A program made the translations under genes and the position numbers. Below the pieces are notes generated by a model. It ran no database searches. It was not told the DNA's origin and saw only the letters and a program-made list of their open reading frames with translations. From Bradyrhizobium tropiciagri (GTDB taxonomy: Bacteria > Pseudomonadota > Alphaproteobacteria > Rhizobiales > Xanthobacteraceae), in the NCBI RefSeq assembly GCF_001189845.1, contig NZ_LFLZ01000020.1, forward strand, positions 1 through 64,000: DNA of 64,000 bases. The letters are read 5' to 3'. Positions 8,908-21,433 of this stretch are shown piece by piece (positions within the stretch are counted from its first letter, which is position 1; the number at the start of each line of letters is the position of its first letter).

Positions 8908-10448
8908 TTGGATCAGATTTACGACCTCGCCATCATTGGAGGCGGCGTTAATGGCTGCGGCATCGCGCGCGATGCGGCGGGCCGGGGTAATTCTGTTTTC
9001 CTCTGTGAAATGAATGACTTGGCCAGCGGGACGTCGTCCTGGTCGACCAAGCTCGTGCATGGTGGCCTGCGCTATCTCGAATATTACGAGTTTCGCCTGG
9101 TGCGTGAGGCGCTGATCGAGCGCGAGATCCTCTGGCAGATCGCGCCGCATATCATTCGCCCGCTGCGTTTCGTTTTGCCGCACCACGCGGGCCTACGCCC
9201 GGCCTGGCTGCTGCGGCTCGGCCTCTTCCTCTACGACCATATCGGCGGCCGGCATCTGCTGCCGGCGACGCGCTCGGTCGATTTGACGCGCGATGTGGTC
9301 GGCAAGCCGCTGATCCCCGGCCGCTACACCAAGGGCTTTGAATACTCCGACTGCTTCGTCGACGACGCGCGGCTGGTTGCGCTGACCGCGCGCGATGCCG
9401 CCGATCGCGGCGCCGAGATCCGCACCCGCACTCGCGCGGTCGAGACCCGGCAGGTCGACGGCGTCTGGCGCGTCACGGTCGAGGACACGACGAGCGGTTC
9501 GCGTGAGACGATCAAGTCGCGCGTGCTGGTCAATGCCGGCGGTCCCTGGGTCGAGCAGGTGCTGGCGTTGGGCGGCGGCGTCAACGCGCGGGCCAAGGTG
9601 CGGCTGGTGCAGGGTTCCCACATCGTGGTGCCCAAGCTCTACGACCACGACCGCGCCTACATCTTCCAGAACGCCGACGGCCGTATCATCTTCGTGATTC
9701 CCTATCAGGACGAATTCTCGCTGATCGGCACCACCGATCGCGACTATGACGGCGATCCGGCCAAGGTGAAGGCGACGCAGGAGGAGATCGAGTATCTCTG
9801 CGCCTCCGCCAGCGAATACCTTGCCAAGCCGGTCAAGCCGCAGGACGTGGTCTGGAATTACTCCGGCGTGCGTCCGCTCTATGACGACGGCGCGAGCGAG
9901 GCCAAGGCCGCGACCCGCGATTACGTGTTCGAGCTCGATACGCCCGGCGGTGCGCCGCTACTCTCGATCTACGGCGGCAAGATCACGACCTATCGCCGGC
10001 TGTCCGAAGAGGCGCTGGAGCGGCTCGCGCCTTATCTCAAGGGCGCGAAAGCGCAGGAGGGCTGGACCGGCAAGGCGCCGTTGCCCGGCGGCGACATGGA
10101 TGTGTCGGCGGTCGCGGCGCTCGCCGCCGAGCTGGTTCGCAACCATCCATTCCTCGCGCAGCCCCATGCCAACCGTCTCGCGCGCGCCTACGGCACGCGC
10201 GCCGGCAAGGTCCTCGGCAATGCAGCATCGGCTGAAGATCTCGGCCGTTCCTTCGGCGCCACCTTGACGGAGAGTGAAGTCCGGTACCTGATGGCGAACG
10301 AATGGGCTCGGACTGCGGAAGATGTCGTCTGGCGACGATCCAAGCTGGGCTTGCGGATGACGGCGGGTGAAATCGCCGCGCTCGACGAGTGGATGGCCGC
10401 CAACCACGTGTCCGGTGAACGTCCCCTCCGCGAAGCGGGAGGACGGGC

Positions 10449-10452
<4 letters not shown>
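8908..10452 (+). CDS. glpD: Aerobic glycerol-3-phosphate dehydrogenase
   Basis: Membrane-associated flavoprotein oxidising glycerol-3-phosphate to dihydroxyacetone phosphate and reducing quinone. 514 aa. The FAD-binding motif IIGGGVNGCGIARDAAGRG is at residues 8-26. GTSSWSTKLVHGGLRYLE is the GlpD signature, and IPYQDEFSLIGTTDRDY lies in the catalytic domain. A UUG start at 8908 is supported by GGGGGAAG seven bases upstream and by the family N terminus beginning exactly there. The stop overlaps glpS by four bases (ATGA). No glycerol kinase gene is present here, so GlpK must be elsewhere. Confidence 0.95.
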
Positions 10453-11537
<1,085 letters not shown>

Positions 11538-11549
11538 GGGAGATGCCTC

Positions 11550-12633
<1,084 letters not shown>

Positions 12634-12634
<1 letters not shown>

Positions 12635-13608
12635 TGGACAAGACGATCAACCAAAAAGCCTGGTTTCTGGTGCTGCCGGTGTTCCTGGTGGTCGCGTTCT
12701 CGGCGGTGCTGCCGCTGATGACGGTCGTGAACTATTCGATGCAGGACACCTTCGGCAACAACCAGTTCTTCTGGAACGGCGTCGGCTGGTTCAAGGAGCT
12801 GCTCGATCCCTCGACCGATCTCGGCGGCCGCTTCCTGGCCTCGCTCGGCCGCAATTTGTTCTTCTCCGCCGTGATCCTTGCGATCGAGGTGCCGCTCGGC
12901 ATCGTCGTTGCGCTGTCGATGCCGCGCGAGGGCTGGAGCGTCGCAGCCTGCCTCGTCATCCTCGCGCTGCCGCTGCTGATTCCGTGGAACGTGGTCGGCA
13001 CCATCTGGCAGATCTTCGGCCGTCCCGATATCGGCCTGCTCGGCTATGTGCTCAATCACTTGGGCTTTAATTACAACTACGTCGCCAACGACATCGACGC
13101 CTGGGTCACCGTGATCGTGATGGACGTCTGGCATTGGACCAGCCTCGTCGCGCTGCTCTGCTACGCCGGCCTGAAGTCGATTCCCGACGCCTATTATCAG
13201 GCGGCGCAGATCGACGGCGCCTCGCGCTGGGCGGTGTTCAAGGCGATCCAGTTGCCGAAGATGAACCGCGTGCTCTTGATCGCAGTGCTGCTGCGCTTCA
13301 TGGACAGTTTCATGATCTACACCGAGCCGTTCGTGGTCACCGGCGGCGGGCCCGGCAACTCGACGACCTTCGTCTCGATCGAGCTCGTCAAGATCGCGCT
13401 CGGCCAGTTCGACCTCGGGAAGGCCGCGGCACTGTCGCTGGTCTACAATCTGATCATCCTGATCGTGTGCTGGGTGTTCTACACCGTGATGACCAATGCC
13501 GGCACCGAACGTAAGGCTGTGGCGCAGGGCGAGCCGGCGGCCGAGCCCAAGCCAGCGGCCGCGCCCAAGCCCGCAGGCGTGCTCAAACCGAAGGAAGGAG
13601 TGGCCTGA
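12634..13608 (+). CDS. glpP: Glycerol ABC transporter permease GlpP
   Basis: Inner-membrane permease of the binding-protein-dependent type, 324 aa with about six hydrophobic segments. The EAA loop contacting the ATPases reads YYQAAQIDGASRWAVFKAIQ followed by LPKM. The first membrane span starts at residue 9 (AWFLVLPVFLVVAFSAV). The C-terminal 30 residues form an Ala/Pro/Lys-rich tail that is probably cytoplasmic. Coupled at both ends by TGATG overlaps, indicating equimolar production with glpT and glpQ. Confidence 0.92.
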
Positions 13609-14414
13609 TGCACTCGATCCCCGGTCGTCGACTCATCATGGCGTTGTTCCTGATCTTCCTGCTGTTGCCGATCTACTGGCTCGTCAACATGAGCTTCAAG
13701 ACCAACGCCGAGATCGTCTCGACGATGACGCTGTGGCCGCATACGCCGACGCTGCAGCACTACCGGCGTATCTTTACCGACGAGAGCTGGTATTCCGGCT
13801 ACATCAATTCGCTGGAGTACGTCGTCATCAACACCGTGATCTCGATCGCGGTGGCGTTGCCGGCGGCCTATGCGTTCTCGCGCTACCGCTTCCTCGGCGA
13901 CAAGCATTTATTCTTCTGGCTGCTGTCGAACCGCATGGCGCCGGCAGCGGTCTACGCGCTGCCGTTCTTCAACCTCTACTCGGCGATCGGCCTGTTCGAT
14001 ACGCCGTGGGCGGTCGCGCTCGCGCACTGCATCTTCAATGTGCCGTTGGCGGTGTGGATTCTCGAAGGCTTCGTCTCCGGCGTGCCGCGCGAGATCGACG
14101 AGACCGCGTTCCTCGACGGCTATTCGTTCCCGCGCTTTTTCATCAAGATCCTGGTGCCGCTGATCGCGAGCGGCATCGGCGTCGCCGCCTTCTTCTGCTT
14201 CATGTTCTCCTGGGTCGAGCTGCTGCTGGCGCGCACGCTGACCTCGGTGCAGGCGAAGCCGATCGCGGCGATCATGACGCGGACGGTCTCGGCTGCCGGC
14301 ATGGACTGGGGCCTGCTGGCCGCGGCCGGCGTGCTCACCATCATCCCCGGTGCGCTCGTGATCTGGTTCGTCCGCAACTACATCGCGCGCGGCTTCGCGC
14401 TTGGCCGGGTCTAG
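13608..14414 (+). CDS. glpQ: Glycerol ABC transporter permease GlpQ
   Basis: Second permease subunit, 268 aa, about six membrane segments. The first is at residues 10-25 (LIMALFLIFLLLPIYWLV). The EAA-loop region is VPREIDETAFLDGYSFPRFF. It belongs to the MalG-like class that pairs with a MalF-like permease. The start overlaps the glpP stop (TGATG). The name follows the rhizobial glycerol operon; it is unrelated to the glycerophosphodiesterase also called GlpQ in enterobacteria. Confidence 0.92.
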   Translation: MHSIPGRRLIMALFLIFLLLPIYWLVNMSFKTNAEIVSTMTLWPHTPTLQHYRRIFTDESWYSGYINSLEYVVINTVISIAVALPAAYAFSRYRFLGDKHLFFWLLSNRMAPAAVYALPFFNLYSAIGLFDTPWAVALAHCIFNVPLAVWILEGFVSGVPREIDETAFLDGYSFPRFFIKILVPLIASGIGVAAFFCFMFSWVELLLARTLTSVQAKPIAAIMTRTVSAAGMDWGLLAAAGVLTIIPGALVIWFVRNYIARGFALGRV

Positions 14415-14423
14415 GAGGCAATC

Positions 14424-14750
14424 ATGGAATCCATCGCATGGATGGCATGGACCTGGCCCACCGCGATCTTCTTCGTGCTGCTTGCCTCTACGCTCGGCAT
14501 GATGACCTGGCTCGCGATCGCCTATCCCGAAGCCGAGCGGGTCGGCGTACTGCGGATTCCGACCACGCGCGGCGATCGTCTGTTCGTCTCGCTGGTGCTG
14601 GCGGCGGTGATCCATTTGCTGTGGATCGGCCTCGTCGGCACCGATCCGATTTTCACCCTGCCGATCGGGGAGGGCATTGATATTTCGAGCCTGTGGCTCG
14701 CAACACTGATTTCGCTTGCCTCAGCTGCGGTGATCTTTCGCACCGTCTGA
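14424..14750 (+). CDS. glpU: Small membrane protein of the glycerol importer, GlpU (DUF2160)
   Basis: 108 aa with three predicted hydrophobic segments (about residues 10-33, 53-73 and 85-105). It lies between the permease genes and the binding-protein gene, where rhizobial glycerol operons carry a DUF2160 protein. No catalytic motif is visible. It may be an accessory subunit stabilising the permease complex, which is inference. AGGAGGCA-type ribosome binding site before the ATG. Confidence 0.85.
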   Translation: MESIAWMAWTWPTAIFFVLLASTLGMMTWLAIAYPEAERVGVLRIPTTRGDRLFVSLVLAAVIHLLWIGLVGTDPIFTLPIGEGIDISSLWLATLISLASAAVIFRTV

Positions 14751-14768
14751 GAGGCGAAAAAGAGCAGA

Positions 14769-14785
14769 TCCGGGGTCTACCCGGA
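14769..14785 (+). promoter_or_regulatory. Intercistronic hairpin before glpV
   Basis: TCCGGG-GTCTA-CCCGGA, a perfect six-base GC stem with a five-base loop in the only sizeable gap of the operon (14751-14826). No T-run follows, so it is not a classical terminator. Such hairpins often protect or raise the level of the binding-protein message relative to the membrane genes. Confidence 0.5.
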
Positions 14786-14826
14786 CCTGGGGTACTTAGT
14801 TTGTCGCTGCAACCGGAGGAATCAAC

Positions 14827-16608
<1,782 letters not shown>

Positions 16609-16649
16609 GGCGGTAAGGCTTGACCGCCCACGCCATCCGAAAACTGCGA

Positions 16650-16678
16650 AAGGCCGGGAGCAATCCCGGCCTTTTTTG
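16650..16678 (+). terminator. Rho-independent terminator of the glp operon
   Basis: AAGGCCGGGA-GCAA-TCCCGGCCTT followed by TTTTT, 42 bases after the glpV stop. Perfect ten-base stem. Almost the same stem is used after the marR gene at 20113-20138. Confidence 0.92.
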
Positions 16679-16793
16679 CTCGATCGATGCTTGTATCCGG
16701 GAGAGTGGAGCCCCCTTCAGGATTGTGCTCAAATGACGCGATGAGGTCATCATGCGTCGCCTTGTCATCGCATCATGATCCCGGGAGTTCACC

Positions 16794-17504
16794 ATGCGCA
16801 TGATTTTTCGCTGCGATCCGCGGCTTGCCGAGCATCTGCCGCGGCCGTTCCCGGCCCGCACTGCGCTGCCCGATTGGCTGCGCGCGATGCCGGCGAAGGC
16901 GCATTCCAATATCCATGACCGCGACATCCGCACGGTCAAGCAATGTCCGCCGTTCGTCGATGCGATGGCCTACGGGATCATGATCCCGCTGCCTTGCGAT
17001 ATCAGGGTCGAGCACGGCGCGTTCGCATGGGACTGGGACATCCCGGAGCCGGCAACGCAGGGCCATCCGCGCGCGCCGCTCAGCTTCCATCCGCCTGCGC
17101 AATTCGCCGGCGCGCCGTTCGCCAACGGGCAGGCCGCGCTGAAATTCAACAGCTTCTGGACCATCGAGCTCGAGCCGGGCTGGTCGCTGTTCGCGGCGCA
17201 TCCGGTCAATCGCGACGACCTGCCGTTCCGGCTGATCTCGGGCCTCGTCGATGCCGACCGGTTTCACGACGGCGGGATCAATTTCCCGGCAGTCTGGACG
17301 GAGCCTGATTTCGCCGGTGTGTTGCCGAAGGGGACGCCGGTCGCGCAATGCTTCGCCGTGCCGCGCGAGGCCCCCGAACTGGTGTTCGAAGCCTTCGACG
17401 ACGCGCACAGCAAGGCCTATGAGAAGGTCGTTAGTGAGGTGCTGGCCGCGCCCAATGTCTACCGCAAGCATTTCCGCGCCAAGCGCGGACGGCTAACCAC
17501 CTAA
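16794..17504 (+). CDS. Conserved hypothetical protein (DUF6065-like)
   Basis: 236 aa, no signal peptide or membrane span. It is rich in aromatic residues and Pro, with segments such as MIPLPCDIRVEHGAFAWDWD, LKFNSFWTIELEPGWSLFA and AAHPVNRDDLPFRLISGLVD. The pattern resembles the uncharacterised DUF6065 family; that recognition is from memory. The ATG at 16794 follows GGGAGTTCACC. Its 3' end overlaps the convergent TPR gene by 12 bases, so the two transcripts are antisense at their tails. Confidence 0.65.
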   Translation: MRMIFRCDPRLAEHLPRPFPARTALPDWLRAMPAKAHSNIHDRDIRTVKQCPPFVDAMAYGIMIPLPCDIRVEHGAFAWDWDIPEPATQGHPRAPLSFHPPAQFAGAPFANGQAALKFNSFWTIELEPGWSLFAAHPVNRDDLPFRLISGLVDADRFHDGGINFPAVWTEPDFAGVLPKGTPVAQCFAVPREAPELVFEAFDDAHSKAYEKVVSEVLAAPNVYRKHFRAKRGRLTT

Positions 17505-18305
17505 CGCGATACGCAACGCGCGCTCATCGAGCCACAGCCGGCCGTGCGAGGCCGAGGTCAGCGCCATCGCGATCGATCCGAACAATTTTGGACGCAGACC
17601 ATAGGCGCGCGCAAAGGCCTGCATCGCGGCGTCGGGCTCGCCGCTCTCCTGCAACGCGATCCCCAGATTGAGCGCGGCCTCAGCGAAATCCGGCTTGATC
17701 TCGAGCGCCTTGCGATAGGCGTGTGCCGCGCCATCCTGGTCGCGCAGATCCTGTTTGGCCACGCCGAGGTCGAACCACACCGAAGCCGGCGCTGGGCTCG
17801 TGGTGGCGCGCGCAAGCAGGCTCGCAGCCTTGGCGAGTTCACCATCCTCCCAGGCCAGCCGCCCGAGCCGCGCATTGGCTTCCTGATGCTCGGGGATGGC
17901 CTTGAGGATCGCTTCCCAGGCTTCGCGCGCCTGCGCCTTGCGGCCGGCCAGATCCAGCGTGCGCGCCTTCTCGACGAATGCATCGCGCTGCGGCTTCAGC
18001 GTTATGGCGCGGTCGAGATGCGTCAGGGCCGCGTCGAATTCACCTTCGCTGCGGGCGAGGCGGCCGGCGAGCAGCCGCGCTGCGGCATTGTCGGGACGCT
18101 GCGCAAGGCTCGCCTCGACATGCCTGCGCGCCGGTGCGATCTCGCCCTTGGCGAAGAGCACGGCGGCCAACAGATGGTTCAGCATCGGCTCGCCGGGTTG
18201 GCGCGACAGCCCGCTCTCGCAGAGCGCGATCGCCTCGTCATGCCGGCCGCCGTTGAATGCGGCAGTCGCGCGTCGAACGATATCCTCGGCGTTGTCCTTG
18301 CTCAT
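17493..18305 (-). CDS. Tetratricopeptide repeat protein
   Basis: 270 aa of consecutive TPR-like helix pairs. Examples are FNGGRHDEAIALCESGLSRQ, SEGEFDAALTHLDRAITLKP, DQDGAAHAYRKALEIKPDF and ESGEPDAAMQAFARAYGLRP, with W/G/A/P at the usual consensus positions. No signal peptide, so probably a cytoplasmic scaffold. No neighbour indicates a partner. Confidence 0.85.
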   Translation of the reverse strand: MSKDNAEDIVRRATAAFNGGRHDEAIALCESGLSRQPGEPMLNHLLAAVLFAKGEIAPARRHVEASLAQRPDNAAARLLAGRLARSEGEFDAALTHLDRAITLKPQRDAFVEKARTLDLAGRKAQAREAWEAILKAIPEHQEANARLGRLAWEDGELAKAASLLARATTSPAPASVWFDLGVAKQDLRDQDGAAHAYRKALEIKPDFAEAALNLGIALQESGEPDAAMQAFARAYGLRPKLFGSIAMALTSASHGRLWLDERALRIALGG

Positions 18306-18373
18306 TCCCGCACGTGACGTCTTCTGGCTCGATGCGCTCCATGCTATGCGGCGCCGGAGGGCATGGCCAGCGT

Positions 18374-19543
18374 CTATCGCGCCGCGGATTGTCCAGCCGC
18401 AGCGCGCACCTGCATGTGCGCATGGTGCTGCGCCAGCGTCAGTTGCTGGCTGATATGCGACAGTTCGGTCGCGGCGGCTTCGGCGGCCTCGCCGGCGGGC
18501 CCAGCGACGCGCGCGAACATCTCGGCCTCATAAGCGCGGACCGCCTCGCGCCAATCCGGCGATCCCACGAGGTGCCCCGCCAGTTCCGCCGCATCCAGCA
18601 TCGCGGCGTTGACGCCTTCACCGCCGAACGGTGACATCAGATGCGCGGCGTCGCCGAGCAAGGTGACACCGGGCCGGTTGGTCCAGTGATGGCCGACCGG
18701 CAGCGCGTGAATCGGGCGGAGCGCGAACTGATCGCCGCTGGCGCGGAACAGGTCGAGCAGGGCGTCAGCCCAGCCGGCGAATTCGCCGAGCAGCGCCTGG
18801 CGCATGCCGGATGGCGAGGTGACGTCGAAGCGCCGTTCGGCCCATTCGAGCGGCACGCGGAAGATCGCGTAACCGCGCAGATGGGCGTTGCCGTTGCGCT
18901 GGACGATCAGGTTGCGGCCGGCGCTCTCCGCGCCCATCTTGCCGCGGCCGACCAGCTGCGACAGCACCGGGTAGCGTCGATCGACGTCGTCGATGCCGAA
19001 CTCGATGAAGGTCAGTCCGCTATATTGCGGCCGATAGCGCGACACCAGCGGCCGCACCCGCGACCACGCGCCGTCGGCGCCAATCACGAGATCGAACGGC
19101 CCTTCGCGCGCGTCGTCGAAGACGAGATCGTAACGTCCGTCATGGCGTGGCGTGACCTCGCGCAGGCCGCGATCCCAGCGGACGGCATCCGGCGGCAATG
19201 ATTGCAGCAGGAGATCGCGGAGTGCGGTGCGGTCGACCTCGGGACGGTCGCCGGTCATGTCGTCGTCCGCGAGCAGCAGCCGGCCGTCGCTGTCGTAAAG
19301 CCGGCTGCCCTGGTCCTCGTAACGTGCGATGCGCCGGAAGCCGTCGGTGAGCCCGGCGCGCGCCAAGGCGAGCTGGCCGCTCTCGGCATGCGGGTCCAGC
19401 GTGCCGCCTTGCGGCCGCTCAGTCGCCGAGCTCTCCCGCTCGAACACCGTGGCCGCGATACCGGCGATATGCAGCAGGCGGGCCAGCGTCAGGCCTCCGG
19501 GGCCGCCGCCGACGATAGCAATGCGAATTGGTTGCGAACTCAT
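18374..19543 (-). CDS. FAD-dependent monooxygenase, aromatic hydroxylase/TetX type
   Basis: 389 aa. The N-terminal dinucleotide motif IAIVGGGPGGLTLARLL (residues 7-23) is followed by the DG motif VIGADGAWSRVRPLVS, and the GD motif VTLLGDAAHLMSPFGGEGVN contacts the FAD ribityl chain. This is the group A flavin monooxygenase plan (PHBH, TetX). The start is at the ATG at 19543; 27 more bases are open upstream but would run into the operator. It is transcribed away from a marR gene across a shared operator, which suggests an inducible detoxification or catabolic enzyme. Substrate unknown. Confidence 0.88.
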   Translation of the reverse strand: MSSQPIRIAIVGGGPGGLTLARLLHIAGIAATVFERESSATERPQGGTLDPHAESGQLALARAGLTDGFRRIARYEDQGSRLYDSDGRLLLADDDMTGDRPEVDRTALRDLLLQSLPPDAVRWDRGLREVTPRHDGRYDLVFDDAREGPFDLVIGADGAWSRVRPLVSRYRPQYSGLTFIEFGIDDVDRRYPVLSQLVGRGKMGAESAGRNLIVQRNGNAHLRGYAIFRVPLEWAERRFDVTSPSGMRQALLGEFAGWADALLDLFRASGDQFALRPIHALPVGHHWTNRPGVTLLGDAAHLMSPFGGEGVNAAMLDAAELAGHLVGSPDWREAVRAYEAEMFARVAGPAGEAAEAAATELSHISQQLTLAQHHAHMQVRAAAGQSAAR

Positions 19544-19565
19544 GGACACCACGCGCACATCAGGA

Positions 19566-19604
19566 TACATAGGTACCTATCTAGTATAAATAGGTGCCTA
19601 TGTA
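19566..19604. promoter_or_regulatory. Double palindromic operator between the monooxygenase and marR genes
   Basis: TACATAGGTACCTAT at 19566-19580 and its near-inverse ATAGGTGCCTATGTA at 19590-19604, matching 14 of 15 bases when inverted. Each contains its own 12-base palindrome (ATAGGTACCTAT and ATAGGTGCCTAT). Between them lies CTAGTATAA, which can serve as a -10 element. The layout is that of a MarR dimer pair repressing a divergent promoter. Confidence 0.82.
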
Positions 19605-19616
19605 AATGGTGATGTC

Positions 19617-20090
19617 GTGATCGATTGGGATCTGTTCGACCGCCCCGCGCCGCTGGTCAACATGGCCTCGCGCAGCTTCCTGCGGCTCGGCGAGCGGCGG
19701 GTGAAGCCGCACGGCTTCAGCATCGGCCAGTTGCCGGTGCTCTATCTGTTGCGCGACGGCAAGGCGATGTCGCAGCGCGATCTCGCCCGCGCCGCGAAGG
19801 TCGAGCAGCCGTCGATGGCCCAGATCCTGGCGCGGATGGAGCGCGATGGCCTCATCCAGCGCACGCCGATGCCGGGCGATGGCCGCAGCCAGCAGGTCGC
19901 GCTGACCAAGGCGGCGAGGGCGAAATTGCCGGCCGCGCGCAAGGCGCTCCATCGCAACCAGGATCAGGCGCTGGCCGGCTTCAGCGCGGCCGAAGCCGCA
20001 ACGTTGCTCGATCTGCTGCGGCGGCTGAATCAAAACCTCGATCGCATGGTCGCGGAGGAGGTCGAGAGCGGCGAAGCAGTCGACGCGTAG
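19617..20090 (+). CDS. MarR-family transcriptional regulator
   Basis: 157 aa. The winged helix-turn-helix core is MSQRDLARAAKVEQPSMAQI with the wing LIQRTPMPGDGRSQQVALT, flanked by helices for dimerisation. The GTG start at 19617 is the first in-frame start after the operator, only 13 bases beyond its right arm, so the gene probably represses itself. Divergent from a FAD monooxygenase, its likely target. Confidence 0.92.
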   Translation: MIDWDLFDRPAPLVNMASRSFLRLGERRVKPHGFSIGQLPVLYLLRDGKAMSQRDLARAAKVEQPSMAQILARMERDGLIQRTPMPGDGRSQQVALTKAARAKLPAARKALHRNQDQALAGFSAAEAATLLDLLRRLNQNLDRMVAEEVESGEAVDA

Positions 20091-20112
20091 GATCGCAATG
20101 CCGCGCACAAGA

Positions 20113-20138
20113 AAAGGCCGGGAGCGATCCCGGCCTTT
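20113..20138 (+). terminator. Rho-independent terminator after marR
   Basis: AAAGGCCGGGA-GCGA-TCCCGGCCTTT, a perfect eleven-base stem starting 23 bases after the stop. The T-run is short (TTTCT), but the stem is nearly the same as in the glp terminator. Confidence 0.8.
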
Positions 20139-20145
20139 CTGTTCC

Positions 20146-20231
20146 CGTCATTGCGAGCGAAGCGAAGCAATCCACCTCGCAGCATAATACGAAGCATGGA
20201 TTGCTTCGTCGCTTCGCTCCTCGCAATGACG
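20146..20231. repeat. Dispersed palindrome, family D, copy 1
   Basis: CGTCATTGCGAGCGAAGCGA plus AGCAATCCA on the left, and TGGATTGCTTCG with CTCGCAATGACG on the right. A second copy lies at 63593-63670. It sits between the convergent marR and old yellow enzyme genes. Confidence 0.88.
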
Positions 20232-20254
20232 ATTGCGAGGGAGCGAGGCTGACT

Positions 20255-21358
20255 CTACTCCGCCGGTTCGGTCGCCTTCAGCGTCGGGTAATCCGTGTAG
20301 CCCTTGGCGCCGCCGCCGTAGAAGGTCGCCTTGTCCCATTCGTTGAGCGGGGCGCCGGCCTTCAGCCGCTCCACCAGATCGGGGTTGGAGATGAACGGCT
20401 TGCCGAACGCGATCAAATCGGCCGCACCTGCCTCCAGCACCTTCTCCGCCAGCGCGAAGTCGTAGCCGTTGTTGGCGATGTAAGTCTGCTTGAAGCGCTT
20501 GCGCAGCGAGGCGTAGTCGAAGGCCACGTTGTCGCGCGGGCCACCGGTCGCGCCCTCGATGACGTGTATATAAGTCAGCTTCAGTGCGTTGAGCTGGTCG
20601 ACGATGTGGTCGAACAGCGGCTGCGGATTGGAATCGGAGACGTCGTTGGCCGGCGTCACCGGCGAGATGCGGATGCCGGTGCGGTCGGCGCCGGCCTCCT
20701 TGGCGACCGCCTTGGAGACTTCCAGCATCAGCTGCGCGCGTTTCTCGATCGAGCCGCCATAGGCGTCGGTGCGCTTGTTGGTGCTGTCCCTGGCGAACTG
20801 GTCGAGCAGATAGCCGTTGGCGCCGTGGATCTCGACGCCGTCGAAGCCGGCCGCCAGCGCGTTCGCGGTGCCGCGCTTGAAGTCCTCGATGATCCCGGGG
20901 ATTTCCGACAGCTCCAGCGCGCGCGGCTCGGACACGTCGGCGAAGGTGCCGTTCACGAAGGTCTTGGTCTTGGCGCGGATCGCGCTCGGCGCCACCGGTG
21001 CGCCGCCATTCGGCTGCAGCGAGGTATGCGAGATGCGGCCGACATGCCAGATCTGGATGAAGATACGGCCGCCGCGCTCGTGCACGCGATCGGTGACCTT
21101 GCGCCAGGCTTCGACCTGTTCCTTCGAATAGATGCCGGGCGTGTCCTGATAGCCCTGGCCCTGCTGCGAGACCTGGCTCGCCTCGGTGATCAGGAGGCCG
21201 GCGGAGGCGCGCTGGCCGTAATAGTCCACCGCGAGCGGGCTCGGCACCATGCCGGGCGGCACCGCGCGGTTGCGCGTCAGCGGCGCCATCACCAGGCGGT
21301 TCGGCAAGGTCAGCGCGCCCAGCTTGTAGGGCTCGAGGAGTTTGGTCGATTGGCTCAT
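20255..21358 (-). CDS. Old yellow enzyme family NADH:flavin oxidoreductase (ene-reductase)
   Basis: FMN-dependent TIM-barrel ene-reductase, 367 aa, of the NemA/XenB/OPR type. Characteristic segments are MAPLTRNRA near residue 24, WHVGRISH (substrate-binding region), the FDGVEIHGANGYLLDQF helix, YGGSIEKRAQLMLEV, and IAFGKPFISNPDLV (phosphate-binding loop). The ATG at 21358 gives the normal N terminus (MSQSTKLLEPYKLGALTLPN). Lies 75 bases downstream of the SDR gene on the same strand; likely reduces activated alkenes or nitro compounds. Confidence 0.92.
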   Translation of the reverse strand: MSQSTKLLEPYKLGALTLPNRLVMAPLTRNRAVPPGMVPSPLAVDYYGQRASAGLLITEASQVSQQGQGYQDTPGIYSKEQVEAWRKVTDRVHERGGRIFIQIWHVGRISHTSLQPNGGAPVAPSAIRAKTKTFVNGTFADVSEPRALELSEIPGIIEDFKRGTANALAAGFDGVEIHGANGYLLDQFARDSTNKRTDAYGGSIEKRAQLMLEVSKAVAKEAGADRTGIRISPVTPANDVSDSNPQPLFDHIVDQLNALKLTYIHVIEGATGGPRDNVAFDYASLRKRFKQTYIANNGYDFALAEKVLEAGAADLIAFGKPFISNPDLVERLKAGAPLNEWDKATFYGGGAKGYTDYPTLKATEPAE

Positions 21359-21433
21359 GTGAAATGTTCCAGACAATGATCGATGAGGGAGAGTTGTGCA
21401 TTGCGGCGACGAGCGCAATGGCCCGTCCGCAGA

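Noticed and set aside
12640..13070. Extension of the glpT frame through the first half of glpP
   Set aside because: It is read-through after the frameshift; the residues are glpP read in the wrong frame.
20148..21401. 417-codon frame antisense/offset to the ene-reductase
   Set aside because: Offset frame of the real gene with Arg-rich content; includes repeat sequence at its end.
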